A stretch of DNA of 64,000 bases from Hyphomicrobium sp. CS1BSMeth3 (GTDB taxonomy: Bacteria > Pseudomonadota > Alphaproteobacteria > Rhizobiales > Hyphomicrobiaceae). The stretch spans positions 434,001-498,000 of the forward strand of contig NZ_FPEI01000003.1 in the NCBI RefSeq assembly GCF_900117415.1. Reading direction: 5' to 3'. The notes under the pieces were generated by a model. The model was not told the DNA's origin. It was given only the letters and a program-made list of their open reading frames with translations, and did not search any database. This document shows positions 8,661 to 17,153 of the stretch, one piece after another. The translations under genes were made by a program, and so were the position numbers. Each line of letters begins with the position of its first letter. Within the stretch, counting starts at the first letter, position 1.

Positions 8661-9119
8661 ATGACGCCTGAAGAAAAGCTCAAGTCCCTTGGCCTCACGC
8701 TGCCGAAAGTGCCGACACCCGTTGCCAACTATGTGCCCTTCAAGGTCGACGGGCGCACGATCTATCTCTCGGGACAGGGGCCGCGCCGGCCGGACGGCTC
8801 CCTGATCAGCGGCCGCGTCGGCGAGGAGATCTCGATCGAGAAAGCTTACGAGTGCGCGCGCCTCATCGGGCTCGGGCTGCTGGCAGCGGCCAAGCTTGCC
8901 GCCGGCGATCTCGGCAAGGTCGAGGTGCTGAAGGTGCTCGGCATGGTCAATGCGGTGCCGGGCTTCGGCGATCAGCCCAAGGTGATCAACGGCTGCTCCG
9001 ATCTCTTCGTCGAGGTGCTCGGCGATCGCGGCCGTCACGCGCGCTCGGCGGTCGGCATGGGCTCGCTGCCGGGCAATATGCCGGTCGAGATCGAAGCCAT
9101 CATGCGGATCGTGGATTGA
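8661..9119 (+). CDS. RidA family (YjgF/YER057c/UK114) protein
   Basis: The 152-residue protein has the RidA-like fold segments YLSGQGPRRPDG and a C-terminal RSAVGMGSLPGNMPVEIEAI, which carries the Arg and Glu expected near the ligand pocket. RidA proteins hydrolyse reactive enamines and imines, and this longer subtype is often found beside catabolic genes. A very good ribosome binding site (GGGAGGA, 5-6 nt spacing) precedes the ATG. It is in an apparent operon with the amidohydrolase upstream. Confidence 0.85.
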   Translation: MTPEEKLKSLGLTLPKVPTPVANYVPFKVDGRTIYLSGQGPRRPDGSLISGRVGEEISIEKAYECARLIGLGLLAAAKLAAGDLGKVEVLKVLGMVNAVPGFGDQPKVINGCSDLFVEVLGDRGRHARSAVGMGSLPGNMPVEIEAIMRIVD

Positions 9120-9124
9120 GTGAG

Positions 9125-9158
9125 GTCGCGCTGGTGTGCGCTACCGCACCAGCGCGAC
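9125..9158. terminator. Hairpin between convergent ridA-type gene and modC
   Basis: GTCGCGCTGGTG at 9125-9136 pairs perfectly with CACCAGCGCGAC at 9147-9158 across a short loop. The right arm overlaps the last codons of modC. The convergent position suggests a bidirectional terminator; there is no long T-run. Confidence 0.55.
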
Positions 9159-10247
9159 GCTCTTGATCTGCGCGAAGACTGACGTGCCGGGCGCCAAGCC
9201 CAGGGCCGTTTGCGACTTGCGCGTGATCCGCGCGGCAATGCGGGCGCCGGAGCCATCCGCGCCGAGTGCGGCAATAATGTTGACCTGCGCCTCGCTGTTG
9301 AGCCCGTCGATCGAGACGATGCGCGCCGGCAGACAATTGAGGATCGTCGTGTCGGTCGCCGCCGTGAGCGTGAAGCTCACGTCGCTCGCCGCGATCCGCA
9401 GGCGCCGCTCCCTGCCGGGTGCGCCTTGCCGTCCCGGCACGATCAGCGTCCCGCCCGGAACGGTGAAGTGCGTGAGGGCGAAGTCCTCGTCGACATGCGC
9501 GACATGGCCTTCCAGCATCACCGCAGCATCGGGTGCGGCCACCAGCGGCAGGTTCGGATCCGTCTGCAATGTCGTGAGCGGCCCCGAGGCGATCACGCGG
9601 CCCTTGGCGAGCAGCACCATGGTGTCCGCGAGCCGCGCGACTTCGCCGATATCGTGGCTCACATAGACGATCGGCAGGGCGAGGCTCTCGTGAAGGCGCT
9701 CGAAGTAGGGGAGGATCTCCTCCTTGGTCATGCGGTCGAGCGCGGCGAGCGGCTCGTCCATGAGCAGGATGCGCGGGCGCGAGAGCAGTGCGCGGCCAAC
9801 CGCGACGCGCTGGCGCTCACCGCCTGAAAGCGCGACCGGTGATCGCTCGAGCAGATGGCCGATGCCGAGCAGCTCGACGATGGCATCGAAGTCGAGGGCG
9901 TCGGAGGTCGGCGCATCCCCGGCGCGCCGCGCGCCATAGAGCAAGTTCTGGCGCACGGTCAGATGCTGGAAGAGACTCGCTTCCTGGAAGACGTAACCGA
10001 GCGGGCGCTCGTGCGTCTTGACGAAGACGCCCTTCGCGCTGTCCTGCCAGACCTCCTCGCCAACGATGAAATGCCCGGGCAGATGCTGAAGCCCCGCCAT
10101 GCAGCGCAGTGTCGTCGTCTTGCCGCAGCCCGAGGGTCCGAACAGCGCCGTAATGCCGCGCATGGGCATCTTGAAAGCGACATCGAGCGAGAAGCCGCCG
10201 AGTGTCCCCGCGAAGGACGTGGAAATTTCGGAGGCCTGCACGCTCAT
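9141..10247 (-). CDS. modC: Molybdate ABC transporter ATP-binding protein
   Basis: ATPase subunit of the high-affinity molybdate importer. The 368 residues show Walker [10 protein letters not shown] (37-45), the ABC signature [15 protein letters not shown], Walker [13 protein letters not shown] and the switch-histidine segment YVSHD. The C-terminal third (after about residue 290) has the [10 protein letters not shown] / [13 protein letters not shown] pattern of a TOBE/Mop molybdate-binding domain, which separates ModC from generic importers. Its ATG overlaps the modB stop by 4 bp, so the two are translationally coupled. Confidence 0.95.
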   Translation of the reverse strand: MSVQASEISTSFAGTLGGFSLDVAFKMPMRGITALFGPSGCGKTTTLRCMAGLQHLPGHFIVGEEVWQDSAKGVFVKTHERPLGYVFQEASLFQHLTVRQNLLYGARRAGDAPTSDALDFDAIVELLGIGHLLERSPVALSGGERQRVAVGRALLSRPRILLMDEPLAALDRMTKEEILPYFERLHESLALPIVYVSHDIGEVARLADTMVLLAKGRVIASGPLTTLQTDPNLPLVAAPDAAVMLEGHVAHVDEDFALTHFTVPGGTLIVPGRQGAPGRERRLRIAASDVSFTLTAATDTTILNCLPARIVSIDGLNSEAQVNIIAALGADGSGARIAARITRKSQTALGLAPGTSVFAQIKSVALVR

Positions 10248-10933
10248 CGGCCCTGCTGTCCGTAGCGCCGGCCGAGCATCATGGTCGCGAGGATGACCGC
10301 GAACGAGAAGACGACCATGCCGCCCGCAAGGATGTGCGCCTCCGTCCAGTGCTGCGTCTCGACGAAATCATAGATCGCCACGGAGAGCACCTTGGTCTGA
10401 CCGGGGATGTTGCCGCCGATCATGAGGATGACGCCGAACTCGCCGATCGTGTGCGCGAAACCGAGGATGGCGCCGGTCAGAAAGCCCGGCCGCGCGAGCG
10501 GCACCGCGACCGACCAGAACGCATCCCAGGGTGAGGCGCGGAGCGTCGCGGCAACCTCGAGCGGGCGATCGCCGAACGCCTCGAAGGCATTGCGGATGGG
10601 CTGCACCACGAACGGCATGGAATAGATCACCGAGCCGATGACGAGGCCGGTGAAGGTGAAGGCGAGCGTGCGCGCCCCATAGAGGCCGGCGATCCATCCG
10701 CCTGGGCCGTTCGGGCCGAGCAGGAGCAGCAGGTAGAAGCCGAGCACGGTCGGCGGCAGCACCAGCGGCATGGCGACGACCGTCGCCACCGCCTCCTTCC
10801 AGCGCGCCTTGGAGCGCGCCAGCCACCACGCGATCGGCGTTCCGAAGATCAGCAGCAGAATGGTGGTGATGAAGGCGAGCTCGATCGTCAGCCGGATTGG
10901 CGACCAGAGCTGCGCAAAATTGAGCTCACCCAC
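10244..10933 (-). CDS. modB: Molybdate ABC transporter permease
   Basis: Inner-membrane permease of 229 residues with about five to six hydrophobic segments. The cytoplasmic coupling (EAA) loop reads [25 protein letters not shown], the part that docks on Mod[18 protein letters not shown] is a conserved ModB segment. It starts 13 bp after modA and overlaps modC by 4 bp, completing a modABC operon. Confidence 0.95.
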   Translation of the reverse strand: MGELNFAQLWSPIRLTIELAFITTILLLIFGTPIAWWLARSKARWKEAVATVVAMPLVLPPTVLGFYLLLLLGPNGPGGWIAGLYGARTLAFTFTGLVIGSVIYSMPFVVQPIRNAFEAFGDRPLEVAATLRASPWDAFWSVAVPLARPGFLTGAILGFAHTIGEFGVILMIGGNIPGQTKVLSVAIYDFVETQHWTEAHILAGGMVVFSFAVILATMMLGRRYGQQGR

Positions 10934-10946
10934 ACGTCACCCGCAT

Positions 10947-11717
10947 TCAGTCGACGAAGCCGTAGCCGTACTTCTCGATGACCTTGCGCGCCTCGGGCCC
11001 CTTGAGGAAGGCAATGAAGGCCTTGGCCGCGTCGTTATTGGCGCCAGTCTTCAGCAGCACGGCATCCTGCGCAATGGTCTTGTGCAGGTTGGCCGGCACC
11101 ACCCAGCGCGAGCCGCCCGGCTTCAGCGCGATCTGCGCGAAGGCGATGAAGCCGACTTCCGCATTGGCCGTATCGACGAACTGGTAGGTCTGCGCGATGT
11201 TGTTGCCCTCGACGATCTTGCCCTTGAGAGCGTCGTACACGCCGAGCTTCTGCATGACCTCGACGGCCGCCGTGCCATAGGGCGCTGTCTTCGGGTTGGC
11301 GATCGCGATCTTCGTGAACTTGCCGTCCTTGAGCGTCTGCTCGCCGAGATTGAGACCGTCCGTCTTGCTGAAGAGCACGAGCTTGCCGGTCGCGTACGTG
11401 AAGGCCGTGCCGGCGACGGCGTGGCCTTCCGCGATGGCCTTCGCGGGTGTTGCCTGATCAGCCGAAACGAAGACCTCGAAGGGCGCGGCCTGCGTGACCT
11501 GATTGTAGAGACCGCCCGTCGGACCGAAGCTGAAGACGGGCTTGTGCCCCGTGGCCTTCTCGAAGAGCGCGCCGATCTCCTTCACGGCCTCGGTGAAGTT
11601 GGCTGCGACGGCCACTTTGACCTCGGCCGCACGGGCGGCCGTGGACATTGTGGCGGCGATCATGACCGAGGCCAGGGCGGCCATCGGAAGCTTCAGCCAT
11701 GAAAGGCGCGCACGCAT
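10947..11717 (-). CDS. modA: Molybdate ABC transporter periplasmic binding protein
   Basis: The 256-residue protein begins with a signal peptide (LKLPMAALASVMIAATMSTAARA, cut near residue 30). The mature N-terminus AEVKVAVAANFTEAVKEI contains the conserved AxxN oxyanion-binding element, followed by FSFGPTGGLYNQV, matching ModA proteins. It captures molybdate or tungstate and delivers it to ModBC. A ModE-like palindrome lies 18-41 bp upstream of its start, so the modABC operon is probably repressed when molybdate is plentiful. Confidence 0.93.
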   Translation of the reverse strand: MRARLSWLKLPMAALASVMIAATMSTAARAAEVKVAVAANFTEAVKEIGALFEKATGHKPVFSFGPTGGLYNQVTQAAPFEVFVSADQATPAKAIAEGHAVAGTAFTYATGKLVLFSKTDGLNLGEQTLKDGKFTKIAIANPKTAPYGTAAVEVMQKLGVYDALKGKIVEGNNIAQTYQFVDTANAEVGFIAFAQIALKPGGSRWVVPANLHKTIAQDAVLLKTGANNDAAKAFIAFLKGPEARKVIEKYGYGFVD

Positions 11718-11734
11718 GGTTCTGCTCCGCTGCT

Positions 11735-11758
11735 CGAGATATACTGTTCAATATAGCG
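11735..11758. promoter_or_regulatory. ModE-type operator upstream of modA
   Basis: CGAGATAT-N8-ATATAGCG, an inverted pair of half-sites closely resembling the enterobacterial ModE box (CGnTATAT...ATATAnCG). It lies immediately before modA and shares spacing and half-site sequence with the site at 12386-12411. Binding by the adjacent ModE homologue is inferred. Confidence 0.65.
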
Positions 11759-11864
11759 CTCTTAAAAGCCCCTCGCGCGCGTGGCAAGCGATATTTCGGT
11801 TCGGATATGTCGGGAAGTACAGTGCGGAGGTGTGGATGACGCCCGCCGTCGCGCGATCAGAGCG

Positions 11865-12224
11865 CTATTTCGATGCAACTTTTTCTGCAGGACGCAGCCG
11901 CCGCTCGAGGTCCCCGATCTGCTTGCCGAAAGACTTGAGGGCCTGGGTCTCGATCGCGCGGTAGTGCCCGACGAGAGCGTGACCGAACGACGTGAGACGC
12001 GCGTGCCCGCCGCCCACGCCACCATGCTGCGTCTCGAGAACAGGCTCGCTGAACATGCGGTTGACCTCATCGGCAAGGAGCCACGCGCGCCGATAGGACA
12101 TCTTCATCTCGCGCGCCGCACGGCTGATCGAGCCGTGCTCGCCGATCAGCTCGAGCAGGCGGATCTTGCCATGACCGACTTGGCGGCCACCGTCGAAATC
12201 AATGCGGATCGTAAGGCGCGTCAT
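11865..12224 (-). CDS. ModE-type molybdate-responsive regulator, DNA-binding domain only
   Basis: The 119-residue protein is a winged helix of the ModE N-terminal/LysR-like type: KIRLLELIGEHGSISRAAREMKMSYRRAWLLADEVNRMF forms the HTH region, followed by a Gly-rich wing and an ARLTSFG segment. It lacks the C-terminal di-Mop molybdate-binding domains of E. coli ModE, so sensing may occur by another route. It is on the same strand as modABC with 147 bp before modA, and ModE-like palindromes occur both upstream and downstream of it. Confidence 0.85.
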   Translation of the reverse strand: MTRLTIRIDFDGGRQVGHGKIRLLELIGEHGSISRAAREMKMSYRRAWLLADEVNRMFSEPVLETQHGGVGGGHARLTSFGHALVGHYRAIETQALKSFGKQIGDLERRLRPAEKVASK

Positions 12225-12385
12225 GTCACATTCCGGCTGGGTGTGCTGCTGGCGAGCGCAATGCCTGGCTGTCGCCTCATCCTTAGCACATAGAAGCCGC
12301 CGCCGGGCATGTGATATGTCCGCTTCGACCGATCCTGAGCCTCAGGAGATCATCACGGACGGGATCTCCGGCCGCGCGAAGAGCG

Positions 12386-12411
12386 CGAACTATATTCGAG
12401 CCAATATATCG
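12386..12411. promoter_or_regulatory. Second ModE-type operator, upstream of modE
   Basis: AACTATAT-N8-ATATATCG (12388-12411), extended leftward by CG at 12386. It has the same 8-bp spacer and inverted AT-rich half-sites with flanking CG as the site before modA. It lies about 160 bp upstream of modE, next to the end of the cysteine desulfurase gene, and could mediate autoregulation. Confidence 0.5.
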
Positions 12412-12424
12412 AGCGTCTTGGACC

Positions 12425-13555
12425 TCAGGACATCTCGTCCCGCATGATCCTGACGAGATCGGCGGCAACGGCATCGATTTCAGCTTCAGTGGTCGCGCGC
12501 CCCAGGCTGAAACGGATTGCGCCCATCCCCACCTCGGGCGGCACCTGCATGGCCGCAAGCACGGGCGAGAGCTCGACGTGGCCACTGTGACAGGCCGAGC
12601 CTGTCGAAGCCGCGACGCCGTCGAGCGCTGACAGGATGTCAGCACCCACCTTGCCGACGAACGAGATGTTCGCCGTATTGGGCAGCCGCTCCTCGGGATG
12701 ACCATTGAGCGCAATGCGATTGCCGAACTGCGCCCGCAGCGACGCCCAGAGCCGATCACGCAATGCCTTGACCTGTGGCAGGGGTGCGAGGTCGGCGGCA
12801 TCGCGAGCTGCAGCCCCGAGTGCCACGGCGAGGAGCGCGCTTTCCGTGCCGGCGCGCCGCCCTTGCTCATGGCCGGCGCCATGGATGAGCGGCTCAAGCG
12901 GCGTACCACGGCGAACGTACAGCGCGCCGACGCCCTTTGGCGCTCCGAATTTGTGACCCGCCATGGTCAGCAGATCGACACCGAGCGCATCGACCTTCGT
13001 CTCGACCTTGCCGACGGACTGAGCCGCGTCCGTATGCATGAGAGCGCCGCGTCTGCGCGCGACACGCGCGATGTCGGCAATCGGATTGATCGTGCCGACC
13101 TCGTTGTTGGCATGCATGATGCTCACAAGGACCGTCCCCGGCTTCATCGCGCGTGCGATCGCGTCCGGATCGACACGGCACTGGCCATCGACAGGAACGC
13201 GGGTCACCTCGAAGCCGATCTTCTCCAGGAAGGCGCAAGGCGCCAGGATCGCCGGATGCTCCGCCGCGGCCGTTATGATGTGGCGGCCCTTCTCACGCAG
13301 AGCGAAGGCCACGCCCTTGAGGGCGAGGTTGTTGGCTTCGCTGCCCCCGCTCGTGAAGATGATCTCGTCGGCAGATGCACCGAGCAGCGCGGCCACCTCC
13401 GCGCGTGCCTTCTCGACGCCGGCGCGCGCCGGCTGCCCAGCCCAGTGCAGGCTCGAAGGATTGCCGTAGGCTTCCTCGAGATAAGGCGCCATGGCCATGC
13501 GCGCACTCTGGCAGATCGGCGTGCTGGCATTGTAGTCGAGATAGATGCGCGGCAT
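12425..13555 (-). CDS. Cysteine desulfurase, class V aminotransferase fold (NifS/IscS type)
   Basis: PLP enzyme that removes sulfur from L-cysteine for Fe-S clusters or thio-cofactors. From the ATG at 13555 it has 376 residues and opens with MPRIYLDYNAST, the standard family start; the frame is open upstream but without similarity. Visible features are the SGGSEANNLALKG cofactor segment, the PLP lysine in AGHKFGAPKGVGALY, and the catalytic loop STGSACHSG with its persulfide cysteine. No isc or suf partners lie nearby. Proximity to the mod genes hints at supplying sulfur for molybdenum cofactor, but this is inference. Confidence 0.9.
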   Translation of the reverse strand: MPRIYLDYNASTPICQSARMAMAPYLEEAYGNPSSLHWAGQPARAGVEKARAEVAALLGASADEIIFTSGGSEANNLALKGVAFALREKGRHIITAAAEHPAILAPCAFLEKIGFEVTRVPVDGQCRVDPDAIARAMKPGTVLVSIMHANNEVGTINPIADIARVARRRGALMHTDAAQSVGKVETKVDALGVDLLTMAGHKFGAPKGVGALYVRRGTPLEPLIHGAGHEQGRRAGTESALLAVALGAAARDAADLAPLPQVKALRDRLWASLRAQFGNRIALNGHPEERLPNTANISFVGKVGADILSALDGVAASTGSACHSGHVELSPVLAAMQVPPEVGMGAIRFSLGRATTEAEIDAVAADLVRIMRDEMS

Positions 13556-13593
13556 GGTCCCGTATCCTCTTGCATCGCAAATTCGGTGCTGCG

Positions 13594-14169
13594 CTACTCC
13601 CACACACTCAGCAGGCCGACGCCGACGTTCTCGCGCGGTGGCGGCGCCTTCGCCGGTGTGCCGAGCATGAGGAAGGCTGCCAGCTCCTCCTCGTTGGCGA
13701 GGCCGAGCGCGAGACGGACGCGGCGCGACGTCGCCGAATGACCACTGCGCAGGCACCCGGCATAGCCGAGCGCGGTCGCCGCCAGCAGCATGTTCTCCAG
13801 TGCCGCGCCGGCGGCCAGCATCTGATCGCTGACCGACACGCGCGGATGGTCGCGGACAATACGGAGCACCACGGCGAGCAGCATCGCCCCGCGATAAGCC
13901 TTCTCGCCGGCGCGTTCGATCTCGGTGGCGGGCGCACCCGGATCGCGCTCGGATTTGGCCTCGCGGAAGGCGGTCGCGAGGTCGCCGCGACGCTCCGGCG
14001 GGATCAGAATGAAGCGATAGGGCTTCAGGTTCTTGTGGTCCGGCGCGGCGGCGGCGGCGCGAAGGATGAGATCGAGCTCATCAGCGGTCGGCGTCGGCTC
14101 CATGAGAAAACGCGGCGAAACGGATCGCCGTGAGAGAATGAGATCAATTGCGCGGCCTGCGTTCGTCAT
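13594..14169 (-). CDS. Nitroreductase family protein (YdjA-like)
   Basis: The 191-residue protein belongs to the FMN-dependent nitroreductase superfamily. It has the N-terminal RRSVSPRFL FMN-contact segment, APDHKNLKPYRFILI, a central LAAGAALENMLLAATALGYAGC helix and the terminal FLMLGTP motif. The compact size and APDHKNLKPYRF motif fit the YdjA subgroup, whose physiological substrate is unclear. It lies 38 bp upstream of the cysteine desulfurase on the same strand. Confidence 0.85.
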   Translation of the reverse strand: MTNAGRAIDLILSRRSVSPRFLMEPTPTADELDLILRAAAAAPDHKNLKPYRFILIPPERRGDLATAFREAKSERDPGAPATEIERAGEKAYRGAMLLAVVLRIVRDHPRVSVSDQMLAAGAALENMLLAATALGYAGCLRSGHSATSRRVRLALGLANEEELAAFLMLGTPAKAPPPRENVGVGLLSVWE

Positions 14170-14248
14170 GGCCCTAATTCCTCCCTGCCGCTGGCGCGCA
14201 GCATTCCTTGGGCCACCAGTCTAGCGCACCGCCCGCGGTTCGAAAGCT

Positions 14249-15163
14249 CTATGCATCGAACCGGTCCCACTCCGGACGCGGGCCGATCCGGGCCACAAGA
14301 AAATCGATGAACACGCGCGTCTTGGCCGCCAGATAGCGGTTCGGCGTGTAGAGCGCGTAGATGCCCAGCTCGCTACGCGAATGCGTGGGCAGCGCGACGG
14401 TCAAAGCACCTGCCGCGATATCGCACCCGACAAGAAATGTCGGAAGCTCGGTGATACCTTGTCCGGCAAGCGCCGCATTGCGCAGGATGTGCCCATTGTT
14501 GGAGCTGAGCGCGCACTTGAGCGCCACTGAACCGGAAGTGCCATCAGCCTTTTCATACGACCAGCGCTGAAGCGACATGCCGGGGGCATAGCCCAGCCAG
14601 CGGTGATTTGTGAGATCCTCGGGCGTCGCGGGCGTTCCGTGCGCCGCGAGATAGGCGGGTGATGCCACGACCACGCGCCGCGTGCGAGCAATCTTGCGCG
14701 CGATCAGGCTCGAATCCGCGAGCGCGGCAATGCGAATGGTGACGTCGACGCCTTCCTCGACGGGATCGATGAAGCGGTCGTTGAGTGTCAGCTCCACATT
14801 GAGATCGGGATAGGCGGCCATGAACGCCGCAATGGCCTCGCCCAGATAGAGTGTGCCGAAGGACATGGGCGCATTGACCCGAAGCAGCCCCTTGGGCTCG
14901 TCGTGGAGCCGCGAGACTTGGAGCTCCGTCTCCTCGATGCGCGAGAGAATATCGAGACAACGCTCGTAGTAGGAAAGCCCGGCCTCCGTCGGGTTGACGC
15001 GCCGGGTTGTGCGGTCGAGGAGCCGGGCCCCGAGGAGCTGCTCCAACTCCATCACGGCCTTGCTGACCGCGGATCGGGTCAGGCCCAACGCCCGGCCGGC
15101 CTCGGCATAGCTGCCAAGGGCGACCACCTTGGCAAAGGCATTCATGGCCTCGAGCTTGTCCAT
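14249..15163 (-). CDS. LysR-family transcriptional regulator
   Basis: DNA-binding regulator with a winged HTH at the N-terminus (SYAEAGRALGLTRSAVSKAVMELEQLLGARLLDR) and a periplasmic-binding-like effector domain (LLRVNAPMSFGTLYLGEAIAAF onwards). The start is placed at ATG 15163 (MDKLEAMNAF, 304 residues), because the alternative five codons upstream overlaps a candidate operator palindrome. It is transcribed away from the pirin-wrbA genes, the classical arrangement for a LysR protein that controls its divergent neighbours in response to oxidants or aromatic compounds. Confidence 0.9.
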   Translation of the reverse strand: MDKLEAMNAFAKVVALGSYAEAGRALGLTRSAVSKAVMELEQLLGARLLDRTTRRVNPTEAGLSYYERCLDILSRIEETELQVSRLHDEPKGLLRVNAPMSFGTLYLGEAIAAFMAAYPDLNVELTLNDRFIDPVEEGVDVTIRIAALADSSLIARKIARTRRVVVASPAYLAAHGTPATPEDLTNHRWLGYAPGMSLQRWSYEKADGTSGSVALKCALSSNNGHILRNAALAGQGITELPTFLVGCDIAAGALTVALPTHSRSELGIYALYTPNRYLAAKTRVFIDFLVARIGPRPEWDRFDA

Positions 15164-15172
15164 GCCAATTGT

Positions 15173-15224
15173 ATCCATTTTGGATGCAGTTTGGCCGAAA
15201 CATACCGGATTGAGGCAAATCCGG
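15173..15224. promoter_or_regulatory. Palindromes in the LysR/pirin divergent promoter region
   Basis: Two inverted repeats are present: ATCCATTTTGGAT at 15173-15185 and CCGGATT-N6-AATCCGG at 15205-15224. LysR regulators bind interrupted dyads in divergent promoters, so either could be the operator. The second may also form a hairpin in the pirin leader. Confidence 0.45.
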
Positions 15225-15290
15225 CGAGCCCCTACCTATTGCCCATGCACCGGGGCGGCAACCCCGCCCGACAGGTAGAAGGAGCTCAAC

Positions 15291-15995
15291 ATGGCACTCG
15301 CACTCCGCAAATCCGAGGAAAGGGGCAAGGCCAACTTCGGCTGGCTCGACAGCAAGCACAGCTTTTCCTTCGGCCACTACTACGATCCCGCGCACACGGG
15401 CTTCGGGCCGCTGCGCGTCATCAACGAGGACCGGGTCGCGCCGGGTGGCGGCTTTCCCACGCACCCGCACAGCAACATGGAGATCATCTCCTACGTGCTG
15501 GAAGGCGCGCTCGAGCACAAGGACAGCATCGGCACCGGCTCGGTGATCCGGCCCGGCGACGTGCAGCGCATGACGGCGGGCTCCGGTGTCCGCCACAGTG
15601 AGTTCAATGCCTCGAAGACGGAGCCCGTACATTTCCTCCAGATCTGGATCATCCCGGAGAAGGAGGGCCTCAAGCCCAGCTACGAGCAGAAGTCATTCAG
15701 CACCGAGGAGAAGCGCGGCCGGCTCCGCCTGATCGGCTCACGTGATGGACGCGACGGCTCTGTCACGATCCATCAGGATGTGAGCCTCTACGCGACCGTG
15801 CTGAAAGCGGGCGACGCACTCACGCACACGATCGCCGAAGGGCGCGGCGCCTGGGTGCAGGTCGCACGCGGCACGGCGAAGCTCAACGGCACTGAGCTCA
15901 AGGCCGGCGATGGCGTCGCGGTCGGCCAAAGCGGCGCTCTGACCCTCGAAGGCGTCGACGACGGCGAAGTCCTGCTGTTCGACATGGGCCCCTGA
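15291..15995 (+). CDS. Pirin family protein
   Basis: Bicupin of 234 residues. The N-terminal cupin shows FPTHPHSNMEIISYVLEG and the matching RMTAGSGVRHSEFN segment, whose histidines and glutamate bind the metal in pirins. The second cupin at 170-234 (LKAGDALTHTIAEGRGAWVQV) lacks obvious metal ligands, as usual. Some bacterial pirins have quercetinase-like activity and are induced by stress. A purine-rich AGGAG ribosome binding site precedes the ATG. It is first in a plus-strand series with wrbA and a small acetyltransferase, facing the LysR gene. Confidence 0.92.
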   Translation: MALALRKSEERGKANFGWLDSKHSFSFGHYYDPAHTGFGPLRVINEDRVAPGGGFPTHPHSNMEIISYVLEGALEHKDSIGTGSVIRPGDVQRMTAGSGVRHSEFNASKTEPVHFLQIWIIPEKEGLKPSYEQKSFSTEEKRGRLRLIGSRDGRDGSVTIHQDVSLYATVLKAGDALTHTIAEGRGAWVQVARGTAKLNGTELKAGDGVAVGQSGALTLEGVDDGEVLLFDMGP

Positions 15996-16036
15996 AGCAT
16001 CCGCCCCTCGGGCGATCAAGTGACGGAACCCGGATT

Positions 16037-16063
16037 GCCCGCACCCGTTCGACAGGTGCGGGC
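16037..16063 (+). terminator. Hairpin between pirin gene and wrbA
   Basis: GCCCGCACC (16037-16045) pairs perfectly with GGTGCGGGC (16055-16063). It lies 40 nt after the pirin stop. There is no T-run, so it may be a terminator, an attenuator or an mRNA 3'-end stabiliser. Confidence 0.45.
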
Positions 16064-16122
16064 AGACCGCCCGACAAGCCGACAAGCCGATCCCCACTCT
16101 TTCACACGATGGAGAAATCATC

Positions 16123-16725
16123 ATGAGCAAGGTTCTGGTTCTCTACTATTCGAGCTACGGCCACATAGAAAAGATGGCGCAGTCCGTTGCCGAGGGCGCC
16201 CGCGAAGCCGGCGCCCAAGTGGACATCAAGCGCGTTCCCGAGCTTGTTCCTGAGGAAGTTGCGAAGAAGTCGGGCTTCAAGCTCGACCAGGCAGCGCCCA
16301 TCGCGACCGTGGACGAGCTCCCGAACTACGATGCCATCATCTTCGGCGTGCCGACCCGCTTCGGCAACATGCCCGCGCAGATGAAGAACTTCCTCGACCA
16401 GACCGGCGGCTTGTGGGTGAAGGGCGCACTGATCGGCAAGGTCGGCAGCGTCTTTACATCGAGCGCCACGCAGCACGGCGGGCAGGAGAGCACGATCCTG
16501 TCCACGCACATCGTGCTGCTGCATCAGGGCATGGTGATCGCCGGACTGCCGTACTCATTCCAAGGGCAGATGGGCGTGAAGGAGATAACTGGCGGTTCGC
16601 CCTATGGCGCCTCGACCATTGCCGATGGCGACGGCTCGCGCCAGCCCTCGGAGAACGAGCTTGCCGGCGCACGCTTCCAGGGTCGCCACGTCGCGGGCCT
16701 CGCCGCCAAGCTGAAGGCCGCCTGA
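16123..16725 (+). CDS. wrbA: NAD(P)H:quinone oxidoreductase, type IV
   Basis: Flavodoxin-fold FMN enzyme that reduces quinones by two electrons and avoids semiquinone formation. The 200 residues contain the FMN phosphate loop [13 protein letters not shown] (7-19), [22 protein letters not shown] and [10 protein letters not shown], all hallmarks of WrbA. The C-terminus [16 protein letters not shown] is also typical. A GGAGA ribosome binding site precedes the ATG. It stands with a pirin gene and a LysR regulator, a plausible redox-stress unit. Confidence 0.95.
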   Translation: MSKVLVLYYSSYGHIEKMAQSVAEGAREAGAQVDIKRVPELVPEEVAKKSGFKLDQAAPIATVDELPNYDAIIFGVPTRFGNMPAQMKNFLDQTGGLWVKGALIGKVGSVFTSSATQHGGQESTILSTHIVLLHQGMVIAGLPYSFQGQMGVKEITGGSPYGASTIADGDGSRQPSENELAGARFQGRHVAGLAAKLKAA

Positions 16726-16741
16726 GCAACAACGGTGGATC

Positions 16742-16761
16742 GGCGGGCTTCGCGGCCCGCC
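16742..16761 (+). terminator. Hairpin downstream of wrbA
   Basis: GGCGGGC at 16742-16748, loop TTCGCG, GCCCGCC at 16755-16761: a perfect 7-bp GC stem 17 bases after the wrbA stop. No T-run follows. Confidence 0.5.
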
Positions 16762-16842
16762 AGACCCACGGCGAAAGAACGATTGCAGTGGCGATAATTC
16801 GGCGTTGAATGAAACGCCAAGCCCAAGCTGCGGAGAAACGAT

Positions 16843-17139
16843 ATGGCCGACATCAAGATCGAACGCGAGCTGACACCAACCAAGGGCCGCTATGTCGCCC
16901 GCATCGACGGCATCGAAGGCGAGGGCGAATTGACGTTCTCTCGCGCGAGCCCGACGCTGGTGATCGCGGATCACACGCTGGCCCCGGACTCCATGCGCGG
17001 CATGGGTGTCGCGAAGGCCATGGTCGACCGCCTGATCGCCGATGCCCGCAGCGAAGGCTTCAAGATCTTCGCGCTCTGCCCGTACGTGAAATCTCAATTC
17101 GACCGTCACCCCGAGTGGGCCGACGTCAAATCGAACTGA
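16843..17139 (+). CDS. Small GNAT-like N-acetyltransferase (YjdJ/COG2388 type)
   Basis: A 98-residue protein covering only the acetyl-CoA-binding half of a GNAT domain: beta-strand GEGELTFSR, the ADHTLAPDSMRGMGVAKAMVDRLIADARSEG acetyl-CoA loop and helix, and the final FALCPYVKSQFDRHPEWADV motif. This C-terminal pattern with Cys-Pro-Tyr-Val is typical of the small COG2388 family, whose substrate is unknown. A GGAGA ribosome binding site lies upstream. Confidence 0.88.
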   Translation: MADIKIERELTPTKGRYVARIDGIEGEGELTFSRASPTLVIADHTLAPDSMRGMGVAKAMVDRLIADARSEGFKIFALCPYVKSQFDRHPEWADVKSN

Positions 17140-17153
17140 GCACGAGCGCTCCG

